Assembly (NCBI GenBank): GCA_027067085.1
Contig: JAMOMM010000172.1
Coordinates: 1 to 13,231 of the forward strand
Reading direction: 5' to 3'
Source: Hyphomicrobiales bacterium
GTDB taxonomy: Bacteria > Pseudomonadota > Alphaproteobacteria > Rhizobiales > Aestuariivirgaceae
Length of the DNA: 13,231 nucleotides
Every line of letters begins with the position of its first letter. The stretch's first letter is position 1. Below are positions 5,135 through 12,885 of the stretch, piece by piece. The position numbers and the translations under genes were made by a program. The notes under the pieces are model-generated. The model had not been told where the DNA came from. It saw only the letters and a list, made by a program, of their open reading frames with translations, and made no database searches.

Positions 5135-7138
5135 TTATTCAAACTCCATAATAATTGCATCAACCGCCAAACTATCACCCTGCTCAGCATGAACAGCGCT
5201 CACAGTTCCTTCTCGTTCGGCTCTCAAAACATTTTCCATTTTCATAGCTTCAACGACAGCAAGTTTTTGTCCAACTTCAACCTTATCACCAACGGCCACA
5301 TCAACTGAAACAATCAAGCCCGGCATTGGGCACAGTAATTGTTTTGAAGTATCTGGCGGAATTCGAACGGGCATAAGTTTTGCCAGCTCAGCTTCACGCT
5401 GTGTATACACACAAACCTTTTCGCCAACACCGCGATAAAGCATTTTGTATCCATTAGTATCCCTATGAACCTGAATACTAACGGGTTTACCATTGATATG
5501 TCCTGACCATATCGCAGAACCCAATTGCCAGCTACTTTCAACCGAAACAACTTCATTGCCATCAATTGAAACCTGTAACATTTTGTTGTTTTCAAGCTCT
5601 AACGATGCGCTCAGCCACTCATCACCAACCCGAACCACGCGTTGCGACGAAAAGACAACCGCTCGACCAGCAACCTGCCCACTGATCTTGCGACGCTGCA
5701 AATTACTAACATTGTCCATATATACACCCGCCAACGCCAATGTTTCTATGTCTTGTTGCGATGGAACTGCCCCTTCAAACCCATCAGGAAACTCATCTGT
5801 GATAAAGCTTGTTGAGAGGTCGCCAGATTTCCAACGATCATGCTGCATAATCGCAGATAAAAACGGCACGTTATGGCCAATGCCCTCGATGTAAAACTGG
5901 TCAAGTGCATCAGACATATGAGCAATTGCGCTGGCTCTGTCTGGCCCGTGCGTACAAAGCTTTGCAATCATCGGATCATAGTAAATCGAGATTTCTCCAC
6001 CTTCATAAACACCCGTATCATTACGAACCGTCAGTCCATCTTCAATTGTTTCTGCTGGCGGACTGTAGCGTACAAGACGGCCTGTCGACGGCATGAAGTT
6101 ACGATAAGGATCTTCGGCATAAATTCGGCTTTCAATGGCCCAGCCATTTAATTTTATCTCATCTTGTTTCAGTGATAGCTCTTCGCCGGCAGCAGAACGG
6201 ATCATTTGCTCAACCAAATCAACCCCCGTAATCAATTCGGTTACTGGATGCTCAACTTGCAACCGTGTATTCATCTCTAAGAAATAAAAATTCTTATCTT
6301 GCCCGACAACAAACTCAACCGTACCTGCGGTATCATAATCAACAGCTTTTGCCAGCGCTACAGACTGCTCGCCCATTTTTTGACGGGTTTCTTCATCAAG
6401 CAACGGAGATGGCGCCTCTTCAATAACTTTTTGATTACGGCGCTGAATCGAACACTCACGCTCACCAAGATAAACCACATTGCCGTGCTTATCGCCCATC
6501 ACTTGAATTTCAATATGCCGAGGATTGACGATAAACTTCTCAATAAAAATGCGGTCGTCCCCAAACGATGACACCGCTTCATTGCGGGCCGAGGCGAATC
6601 CGTCTTCAACTTCATCACGACTATTGGCAATGCGCATGCCCTTGCCGCCGCCGCCTGCCGATGCCTTAATCATCACGGGGTAACCAATTTCATCCGCGAT
6701 TTTAACAGCCTCTTGCGGGGTATCAATTTCACCTAAATGGCCCGGTACAATCGAAACATTTGCATCACCAGCAAACTTTTTTGATTCGATTTTATCGCCC
6801 ATCACTTTAATAGCCCGTACATTGGGGCCGATAAAGGCGATCCCATTATCTTTCAAGGCGTTTGCAAAGTTTGCATTTTCAGACAAAAAACCATACCCAG
6901 GATGCACAGCCTGCGCGCCAGTTTGTTTACAAGCATCAATGATTTTATCAATAACCAGATAAGACTCAGCCGCAGCAGCAGGACCAATATTAACCGCCTC
7001 ATCAGCCATTTCCACATGCAAGGCACGCGCATCAGCATCAGAATACACCGCCACAGTGCCAATACCCATCTTTTTGGCCGTTTTCATCACTCGACAAGCA
7101 ATTTCACCGCGATTGGCAATTAGAATTTTTTTGAACAT
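5135..7138 (-). CDS. pccA: Propionyl-CoA carboxylase alpha subunit (biotin carboxylase + biotin carrier)
   Basis: This subunit carboxylates its own biotin with bicarbonate and ATP, and the beta subunit passes the carboxyl group to propionyl-CoA, giving methylmalonyl-CoA. Seen directly, numbered from ATG 7138 (667 residues, normal): biotin carboxylase N-domain KKILIANRGEIACRV (3-17); ATP-grasp glycine loop AGGGGKGM (161-168); HIEIQVMGD (208-216); catalytic EMNTRLQVEHPVTE (288-301); C-domain SRIYAEDPYRNF (337-348); a linker of the PccA type; and a biotinyl domain with AMKMEN (631-636), biotin on Lys633. A TTG three codons upstream is possible, but ATG 7138 has AGG about 9 nt before it and matches the usual start MFKKILIANRG. 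A substrate other than propionyl-CoA is possible for this subunit family, but the pccB in the same window supports the call. The DyP peroxidase gene follows after 5 nt. Confidence 0.93.
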   Translation of the reverse strand: MFKKILIANRGEIACRVMKTAKKMGIGTVAVYSDADARALHVEMADEAVNIGPAAAAESYLVIDKIIDACKQTGAQAVHPGYGFLSENANFANALKDNGIAFIGPNVRAIKVMGDKIESKKFAGDANVSIVPGHLGEIDTPQEAVKIADEIGYPVMIKASAGGGGKGMRIANSRDEVEDGFASARNEAVSSFGDDRIFIEKFIVNPRHIEIQVMGDKHGNVVYLGERECSIQRRNQKVIEEAPSPLLDEETRQKMGEQSVALAKAVDYDTAGTVEFVVGQDKNFYFLEMNTRLQVEHPVTELITGVDLVEQMIRSAAGEELSLKQDEIKLNGWAIESRIYAEDPYRNFMPSTGRLVRYSPPAETIEDGLTVRNDTGVYEGGEISIYYDPMIAKLCTHGPDRASAIAHMSDALDQFYIEGIGHNVPFLSAIMQHDRWKSGDLSTSFITDEFPDGFEGAVPSQQDIETLALAGVYMDNVSNLQRRKISGQVAGRAVVFSSQRVVRVGDEWLSASLELENNKMLQVSIDGNEVVSVESSWQLGSAIWSGHINGKPVSIQVHRDTNGYKMLYRGVGEKVCVYTQREAELAKLMPVRIPPDTSKQLLCPMPGLIVSVDVAVGDKVEVGQKLAVVEAMKMENVLRAEREGTVSAVHAEQGDSLAVDAIIMEFE

Positions 7139-7222
7139 GTAACTCAACCTAGACTTATGAAAAAGATGGATTTAACCACTTCGATTTAATTATTTTCAAG
7201 CAATACAATAGGAACTTGCACC

Positions 7223-7260
7223 CGTAAACACGATTTTTTGATCGTATCTTTTATTTTACG
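7223..7260. promoter_or_regulatory. Nested dyad symmetry in the pccA-cyclase divergent region
   Basis: Between the divergent starts of pccA (7138) and the cyclase gene is a nested inverted repeat: CGTAAA (7223-7228) with TTTACG (7255-7260), and within it ACGAT (7230-7234) with ATCGT (7241-7245) around TTTTTG. It could be an operator for one or both promoters or a hairpin in the cyclase leader. I match it to no known regulator. Function is inference. Confidence 0.3.
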
Positions 7261-7319
7261 CGCACAAGCACTATCTTTTAATGACAGCAATTTCATTGCC
7301 AATAGAGAAAGAAAAGCAA

Positions 7320-8630
7320 ATGAGCGAACGCACGTCAATTACCCTTATTGATGAGGTCTCCGATTGGGTCGTCTCTCAAGCTTTAACAGATGTCGACTTA
7401 AAATCGTTGGTCACAGGAACATGTGAGCGCCTTGCTGCTGCCGGCGTACCGATATTACGGGTCAACTTTACCTTCTCGGTTTTGCACCCATTATATAACG
7501 CTATGGGTTTTGTTTGGCGCAGGGGCCAAGGAACAAGCGTGGATGGACTAAAACATTTACCTAAGGGCGAAGACAATCGTTACACTCAAAGCCCCTATTT
7601 TTATCTGGTTTCCAATAGCTTGCAACACTTGCGCCGACGGTTAGACAAAGGCGAATGCTTTGACTACCCCGTTCTCAACGAACTCAAAGAAGAAGGCATG
7701 ACAGATTACCTCGCCTTTGTTCGCAATTTTGAAGACCAGCCCGGCAAGGGCATTTTTGGTTCGTGGGCAACTGCGCAATCTGGCGGCTTTTCCGAATCAG
7801 AAATCGAAGCTCTTTTGCGGATACAAAAGCGCTTAGCAGTGACCGCTAAAGTCGCTGTTCTAAAAGATTTAGCAAAAAATGCGCTATCAACATATTTGGG
7901 CGATGGTGCAGGCACACGTGTTCTTGAGGGGCAAATCAGACGCGGTGATGGCGAAACCATTCGCGCCGCCATCGTTATGGGCGATATTCGCGGTTCCACC
8001 ACCATGGCCGAAGTATTAGGCCGCCAAGCATATATCGATGCCCTGAATACATTTTTCGATAATGTGGCAAGCGCTTTTTCAGATGCAGGCGGCGAAATTC
8101 TAAGCTTCGTTGGCGATGGGTTTCTGGCTATCTTTCCCTGTGACAGCAACACTAAAGAAGCCCGTGCCAAAGCATGCACAGCAGCAGCTCAAGCCGCACG
8201 CGTTGCATCAGCGCAAATGGCCGCCGCCAACGCAGAGCGCGAAGCTGAGGGCTATGATTCAATTTCTTACGGCCTTGGCCTCCACATTGGCAACGTCATG
8301 TTTGGTAATGTCGGGCTAATGGACCGCCTCACCTTTTCTGCCTTTGGCTCTGCCGTTAATGAAGCTGCCAGACTAGAAGCCCTGACTAAAGAATTAGACA
8401 GCCATATCATTGCCTCCGATGAGTTTAGGTCACGTTGTAACGGACATTGGAAAAGCTATGGGGAACAAAATTTGCGCGGTGTTGCTCATTCCATCGAAGT
8501 GTTTGGCTATGACGTAAACATCGATTGCTCACAAAACTGCAACGGACCAAAAGTAAAACCTGAATTGGTGCTGTCCGATGCTGAACAAATCATGCTACTA
8601 CAGCAGCAAAAACAACCCGCAGTTTCTTGA
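7320..8630 (+). CDS. Class III adenylate/guanylate cyclase with N-terminal sensor-like region
   Basis: The C-terminal half (about residues 210-405 of 436) is a class III nucleotide cyclase domain, which makes cAMP or cGMP as a homodimer. Seen directly: first metal site in GDIRGST (Asp222), second in FVGDGFLAIF (Asp266), and transition-state residues in AVNEAARLE (Asn347, Arg351). All catalytic residues are present. The two positions that select the purine are unusual: Ser262 where adenylate cyclases have Lys, and Ser344 where they have Asp. The first 190 residues (WRRGQG, FDYPVLNELKEEGMTDYLAF, ATAQSGGFSESEI) match the N-terminal region common to a group of alphaproteobacterial cyclases; it has no membrane segment, so the protein is soluble. 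ATG 7320 was preferred for the purine-rich AGAGAAAGAAAAG before it; ATG 7281 would add 13 residues but has no purine tract. rimO follows closely on the same strand. Confidence 0.88.
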   Translation: MSERTSITLIDEVSDWVVSQALTDVDLKSLVTGTCERLAAAGVPILRVNFTFSVLHPLYNAMGFVWRRGQGTSVDGLKHLPKGEDNRYTQSPYFYLVSNSLQHLRRRLDKGECFDYPVLNELKEEGMTDYLAFVRNFEDQPGKGIFGSWATAQSGGFSESEIEALLRIQKRLAVTAKVAVLKDLAKNALSTYLGDGAGTRVLEGQIRRGDGETIRAAIVMGDIRGSTTMAEVLGRQAYIDALNTFFDNVASAFSDAGGEILSFVGDGFLAIFPCDSNTKEARAKACTAAAQAARVASAQMAAANAEREAEGYDSISYGLGLHIGNVMFGNVGLMDRLTFSAFGSAVNEAARLEALTKELDSHIIASDEFRSRCNGHWKSYGEQNLRGVAHSIEVFGYDVNIDCSQNCNGPKVKPELVLSDAEQIMLLQQQKQPAVS

Positions 8631-8673
8631 ACGCCAGCAATTAGTTGCCTACAATTTTCGAAAGAATACCAGC

Positions 8674-10011
8674 TTGTCGCAAACACCACCCGTAAAAGGG
8701 CCACCTAAAATCGGTCTCGTTTCACTCGGCTGTCCTAAAGCCCTCGTTGATTCTGAACGCATTCTTACTGACCTACGAGCGCAAGGCTATACATTTTCGC
8801 CCGATTATGAAGGCGCAGATGCCGTAATCGTCAATACCTGCGGCTTTCTTGATTCTGCAAAAGAGGAATCATTACAAGCAATCGGCGAAGCTATCGCCAA
8901 AAATGGCAAAGTTATTGTCACAGGTTGTATGGGCGGCGAAGAAGATGCCATTCGCGCGGCTCACCCTTCCGTATTAGCCGTGTCTGGCCCCCATCAATAT
9001 GATGCCGTGGTGTCTGCCGTCCACGATGTCGTTCCGCCCTCCCACGACCCAATTAAAGACTTGGTGCCAGAATGCGGACTTAAACTCACCCCAAAGCATT
9101 ACGCCTATTTAAAAATTTCCGAAGGCTGCAATAACACCTGTAGTTTTTGCATTATTCCTGACATCCGCGGCAAACTCGCCAGTCGCCCTGTTGCGTCAGT
9201 GCTTTATGAAGCAGAACGTTTAGTAAAAGCCGGCGTTAAAGAACTATTGGTTATTTCCCAAGACACTAGCGCCTATGGTGTCGATACTAAATATGCATCA
9301 AGCAAATTTCATGGCAAAGAGGTCAAAGCCAAATTCTACGACTTAGCCAAAGAACTGGGCCAATTGGGTGCTTGGGTGCGGATGCATTACGTTTATCCCT
9401 ACCCTCATGTCAAAGATGTTGTTGAACTCATGGCGCAAGGTTTGGTTTTGCCATATCTAGACATTCCATTCCAGCACGCCTCGCCCAAAATTCTCAAATC
9501 AATGAAACGCCCAGGTAATGAAGAAAAAACTCTCCGCCAAATTGAACAATGGCGCAGCGTTTGCCCTGACTTAGCCATTCGCTCAACTTTCATCGTTGGC
9601 TATCCTGGCGAAACGCAAGAAGATTTTCAGTATTTGCTAGACTGGATGAAGGAAGCAAAAATTGAACGCGCTGGTTGTTTCAAATACGAACCTGTTGAGG
9701 GTGCCCAATCCAATTCTATTCCCGATCAAATAGCAGATGAAGTCAAAGAGGAACGCTGGCACCGTTTCATGCAAGCTCAAGCCCTTGTTAGTGCTGATGT
9801 TTTATCATCGCGCGTTGGGCAAACGTCTGAAGTTATTGTCGATGAAATTGACCATGAACACGGAGAAGCAATCGCCCGCTCGAAATGGGACGCGCCAGAA
9901 ATTGACGGCAATGTATTCATAGAAAATGCGGCACACTTAAACGCAGGAGATATTGTCCCCGTTAAGTTCACCGCATCAGAAGAGTACGATTTAATCGCTA
10001 AATTGCTTTAG
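8674..10011 (+). CDS. rimO: Ribosomal protein S12 (Asp) methylthiotransferase
   Basis: RimO is a radical SAM enzyme that adds a methylthio group to a conserved aspartate of ribosomal protein S12. Seen directly, numbered from TTG 8674 (445 residues, the usual length): the N-terminal domain with three cluster cysteines in SLGCPKALVDSER (Cys20), NTCGF (Cys56) and TGCMGG (Cys85); the radical SAM motif EGCNNTCSFCIIPDIRGK with Cys152, Cys156 and Cys159; DIPFQHAS; and a C-terminal TRAM domain (about 375-445). SLGCPKALVDSE and IPDIRGK distinguish RimO from the tRNA enzyme MiaB. The ATG at 8578 would add 32 residues and overlap the cyclase gene by 53 nt with no ribosome binding site; the TTG gives the normal start, MSQTPPVKGPPKIGLVSLGC, but its binding site is also weak, so the start is uncertain. 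The stop overlaps that of the converging gene. Confidence 0.95.
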   Translation: MSQTPPVKGPPKIGLVSLGCPKALVDSERILTDLRAQGYTFSPDYEGADAVIVNTCGFLDSAKEESLQAIGEAIAKNGKVIVTGCMGGEEDAIRAAHPSVLAVSGPHQYDAVVSAVHDVVPPSHDPIKDLVPECGLKLTPKHYAYLKISEGCNNTCSFCIIPDIRGKLASRPVASVLYEAERLVKAGVKELLVISQDTSAYGVDTKYASSKFHGKEVKAKFYDLAKELGQLGAWVRMHYVYPYPHVKDVVELMAQGLVLPYLDIPFQHASPKILKSMKRPGNEEKTLRQIEQWRSVCPDLAIRSTFIVGYPGETQEDFQYLLDWMKEAKIERAGCFKYEPVEGAQSNSIPDQIADEVKEERWHRFMQAQALVSADVLSSRVGQTSEVIVDEIDHEHGEAIARSKWDAPEIDGNVFIENAAHLNAGDIVPVKFTASEEYDLIAKLL

Positions 10012-11000
10012 GCAACCTGACTAAGCACAGCCTGTAATTCAGGATGAATATCAGGCGAGTTGTCCTTAATAAAGCTCAGCAAAGCCCGTTCATTTTTGTG
10101 AACTTTGCCATCACGATTAACCCGTTCAATAAGCCATTGTGCTTCACCCGCATCAACGACTTCATTGGTTTCAATTGATTTTTTGTGGTCTTTATTTTTC
10201 TCAGCCCAAGCATCATCGACGCTATAGCTTTTCAAAATGCCGCGCAGACCACCCGCAAAGGTTTTTGACAAAAAGTCCGTAATACTCGCACGGTCATCAT
10301 CAACCCACTCTTCAGAGCGCAATGCTTCTTGGCGCGTTGGCACCTTATAACCGCTAGAAGCCATCAAGAAATTGGCAATAGCTTTAACAAAAAGATCAGG
10401 CCATGACGGATGATTAGCTGCATCGCCAACAATATCATTGATGTCAAACAGCACTTCTGCTTCAGCCCGCGAAATAGCGACACTATCCGTACCGCCCATG
10501 CCGTAAAGAACCAGACGAAGAAGGTCTACTTCTGCAGCACCAATCACACCAGCTTCAAGCTTTGCACCACGACGCAAAGCACCCTCACCTTTAATCACGC
10601 CATCTTTGACGACTTCTAAGGTAAAGACGGAAAGCGTTTCGGGGCAAGACTTTGCTTTGTTTATAACATTTACCAGTGTTTCCAGTTCCAAAGCCGAAGG
10701 AAGTTCACCACTTGAACGAACCTGTTCCATCAGCCAATTGGCATTTTGCGAAGAAACATATCCACGCGGCTTTGCTTGATTAACGATGTAGTCAGTCATC
10801 GCCTCGACAAAAAATTCCAACCATTCGGGAATAACAAAACCTGCACGAGATAACGAGAAAAGCTCACCTGCTTCTTGAGAAGACACAACACCGTCTCCAA
10901 AAACGAAACCTCGTAAACCAATAACGTCTTGAGGACTCACCATACCTTCGATTTTAATTTGCTCAACAGCATGACTAAGCGACTTAAACTCAACTGACAC
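10008..11000 (-). CDS. Uncharacterised soluble protein with an internally duplicated helical module
   Basis: I do not recognise a named function. The 330-residue protein starts with GTG at 11000, supported by a strong ribosome binding site (GAGGAG, 8 nt before). It has no signal peptide or membrane segment and looks almost wholly alpha-helical. Two halves resemble each other: SSQEAGELFSL (40-50) matches SRAEAEVLFDI (177-187); PEWLEFFVEAMTDYI (58-72) matches PSWPDLFVKAIANFL (198-212); QNANWLMEQVRSSGEL (85-100) matches GEAQWLIERVNRDGKV (285-300), each followed by an acidic helix and an SCPETL/DIHPEL turn. The second half carries an extra 55-60 residues (about 226-283, charged, with KNKDHKK). 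The E-x-LF and DG-x-x-x-x-E spacing recalls TerB-like or EF-hand-like helical proteins, but I cannot assign either. It lies 109 nt downstream of pccB on the same strand and converges on rimO with overlapping stops (TTAG). Confidence 0.8.
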   Translation of the reverse strand: MSVEFKSLSHAVEQIKIEGMVSPQDVIGLRGFVFGDGVVSSQEAGELFSLSRAGFVIPEWLEFFVEAMTDYIVNQAKPRGYVSSQNANWLMEQVRSSGELPSALELETLVNVINKAKSCPETLSVFTLEVVKDGVIKGEGALRRGAKLEAGVIGAAEVDLLRLVLYGMGGTDSVAISRAEAEVLFDINDIVGDAANHPSWPDLFVKAIANFLMASSGYKVPTRQEALRSEEWVDDDRASITDFLSKTFAGGLRGILKSYSVDDAWAEKNKDHKKSIETNEVVDAGEAQWLIERVNRDGKVHKNERALLSFIKDNSPDIHPELQAVLSQVA

Positions 11001-11109
11001 AGGTTTCTCTCCTCATAAATCCCACTTATTTAAACCGCAGAATAATTCACAAGGCGTTTAGAAATCGCTAACGATGTTTTGTTTTTAATAAATCAAACAA
11101 ATTCGACAA

Positions 11110-12642
11110 TTAAAGTGGAATGTTGTCGTGCTTCTTCCAAGGGTTTTCAACCGTCTTGTTGGCCAGCATATTCAACGCTCGGCATACCCGTCGTCGCGTA
11201 TTATGCGGCATAATCACTTCATCGATATACCCGCGTTCAGCGGCAACAAACGGCGAACAAAAACGATCTTCATAATCTTTTACATGCGCTGCAATTTTAT
11301 CGGCATCACCAAGGTCTTTACGGAAAATAATCTCAACCGCCCCTTTCGCACCCATCACAGCAATTTCAGCAGTCGGCCAAGCATAATTCACATCACCGCG
11401 AATATGTTTTGATGACATCACATCATAGGCCCCACCATAGGCTTTGCGAGTGATAATAGTGATTTTCGGCACCGTCGCCTCGGCATAAGCAAACAACAGC
11501 TTTGCCCCATGCTTTATCAGCCCACCATATTCTTGCGAAGTACCTGGCAAGAAACCTGGAACATCAACTAACGTCACTAAAGGTATTGAAAAACAATCAC
11601 AAAACCGCACAAACCGCGCCGCTTTTCGCGATGCGTCACTGTCCAGAACACCCGCTAAAACCATCGGCTGGTTAGCAATAACACCAATGGGCTTGCCATT
11701 CATACGACCAAACCCTGTGATGATATTGCCAGCAAAATTTTCTTGCAGCTCAAAGAAGTCACCATCATCAACCATTTTATGAATAAGCTCTTTCATATCA
11801 TAAGGTTGATTTGGATTGTCTGGAATAAGCGTATCGAGTGACATTTCAGTGCGCTCAGCATCATCATTTGTTGGCAAAATTGGCACGTCAGAAACGTTAG
11901 AAGATGGCAAAAAGTCTATAAATCGCCGCATCTGTAATAACAATTCAACATCATTATCGAACGCACCATCGGCAATTGATGATTTAGTTGTATGAATACT
12001 CGCCCCACCAAGTTCTTCCGCCGTAACGGTTTCGTTGGTCACTGTTTTCACAACATCAGGGCCAGTGACAAACATATAACTTGTGTCGCGAACCATAAAA
12101 ATAAAATCAGTTATGGCTGGTGAATACACATCACCACCCGCGCATGGGCCCATAATTAAAGAAATTTGCGGAATAACGCCCGAGGCCATCGTATTGCGTA
12201 AAAACACTTCGCCATATCCGCCTAGTGCAGCCACACCTTCTTGAATGCGCGCACCACCTGCATCAAACAAACCAATAATGGGCGCTCGATTGCGCAGGGC
12301 CATATCTTGAATTTTAATGATTTTTTGCGCATGAGTAGCCGAAAGTGAACCGCCGAACACAGTAAAGTCTTTGGCAAAAACATAAACCACACGACCATTA
12401 ACCGTGCCCCAGCCAGTCACCACACCGTCACCTGGAATTTTATTCTTTTCCATACCAAAGTCAGTGCAACGATGATCGACAAACATGTCATATTCTTCAA
12501 ATGAATCTTCATCAAGGAACAGGTCAATACGCTCACGCGCTGTCAGCTTACCCTTTTTATGCTGAGCATCAATCCGTGCTTGCCCACCACCAAGCCTTGC
12601 AACGGCGCGACGTTCTTCAAGTTCATCTAATATTGTTTGCAT
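11110..12642 (-). CDS. pccB: Propionyl-CoA carboxylase beta subunit (carboxyltransferase)
   Basis: The beta subunit transfers the carboxyl group from biotin to propionyl-CoA in a hexameric core surrounded by alpha subunits. The 510-residue length is exact for the family. Seen directly: the N-terminal crotonase-fold domain with GKLTARERIDLFLD (31-44), FTVFGGSLS (93-101), DAGGARIQEG (127-136) and the acyl-CoA-side oxyanion loop MGPCAGGDVYSPA (164-176); and the C-terminal domain with NQPMVLAGVLD (324-334), VDVPGFLPG (359-367), the loop EYGGLIKHGAKLLFAYAEA (371-389) and RKAYGGAYDVMSSK (399-412). Asp407 in AYDVM matches the residue that favours propionyl-CoA in the Streptomyces enzyme. Translation starts at ATG 12642 with CAGGTG just upstream. 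Its partner pccA lies about 4 kb downstream on the same strand. Confidence 0.96.
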   Translation of the reverse strand: MQTILDELEERRAVARLGGGQARIDAQHKKGKLTARERIDLFLDEDSFEEYDMFVDHRCTDFGMEKNKIPGDGVVTGWGTVNGRVVYVFAKDFTVFGGSLSATHAQKIIKIQDMALRNRAPIIGLFDAGGARIQEGVAALGGYGEVFLRNTMASGVIPQISLIMGPCAGGDVYSPAITDFIFMVRDTSYMFVTGPDVVKTVTNETVTAEELGGASIHTTKSSIADGAFDNDVELLLQMRRFIDFLPSSNVSDVPILPTNDDAERTEMSLDTLIPDNPNQPYDMKELIHKMVDDGDFFELQENFAGNIITGFGRMNGKPIGVIANQPMVLAGVLDSDASRKAARFVRFCDCFSIPLVTLVDVPGFLPGTSQEYGGLIKHGAKLLFAYAEATVPKITIITRKAYGGAYDVMSSKHIRGDVNYAWPTAEIAVMGAKGAVEIIFRKDLGDADKIAAHVKDYEDRFCSPFVAAERGYIDEVIMPHNTRRRVCRALNMLANKTVENPWKKHDNIPL

Positions 12643-12674
12643 TTGGCACCTGATTGCTTGAGAAAATTTGATTT

Positions 12675-12690
12675 GTCACAAATTTGTAAC
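12675..12690. promoter_or_regulatory. Palindromic site upstream of pccB, candidate operator
   Basis: GTCACAAATTTGTAAC is a 16-bp palindrome with one mismatched pair around a perfect 10-bp core ACAAATTTGT, lying 33-48 nt upstream of the pccB ATG. Position and symmetry suit a dimeric regulator. Alphaproteobacterial pccB is known to be controlled by the ScfR-family activator PccR, whose reported site is built on TTTGCAAA; this palindrome is not that site, and only near-matches (GTTTGCGAAA at 12715-12706 and ATTTGCAG at 12740-12733, both read on the minus strand) occur further up. Confidence 0.33.
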
Positions 12691-12774
12691 ACCCAATCGA
12701 TTTTTCGCAAACAATACTTTTGGTTTAGCACTGCAAATTTTAAAGTCCAAAACACTATGGTTCAGTAGCCGCAC

Positions 12775-12863
12775 CCTCATCACCGCCCTTGTGGCGGTGA
12801 TCCACGGTAAACGAAGAATTCCGAACCAAGCCTATGGATTATCGAGACAACCCGATAATAAGG
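12775..12863. repeat. Pair of related palindromic units in inverted orientation
   Basis: Two hairpin units about 30 nt long lie head-to-head 30 nt apart between the ATP12 gene and pccB. Unit 1 (12775-12804) has a 9-bp stem, ATCACCGCC (12779-12787) with GGCGGTGAT (12793-12801). Unit 2 (12835-12863) has a 7-bp stem, ATTATCG (12838-12844) with CGATAAT (12853-12859). Read in the orientation TGGAT-stem-loop-stem-AT(g/a)AGG, unit 1 reversed and unit 2 share the flanks and layout while the stems differ with compensation. This is the pattern of the short TGGAT...ATGA palindromes common in alphaproteobacterial intergenic DNA, here arranged like an enterobacterial BIME. Neither has a T-tract, so they are not simple terminators. 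Confidence 0.6.
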
Positions 12864-12885
12864 AAAATGGCATATTGTGGCGTAC

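Noticed and set aside
5493..5894. 133-residue frame antisense to pccA
   Set aside because: Shadow of the biotin-enzyme linker region; no start signal and no protein-like pattern.
7706..8179. 157-residue frame antisense to the cyclase gene
   Set aside because: The cyclase on the other strand is certain from its catalytic motifs; this is a shadow frame with low-complexity, arginine/serine-rich content.
8578..8673. N-terminal 32-residue extension of RimO
   Set aside because: It overlaps the cyclase gene end, has no family resemblance or ribosome binding site, and the cluster cysteines then sit too far from the N-terminus compared with known RimO.
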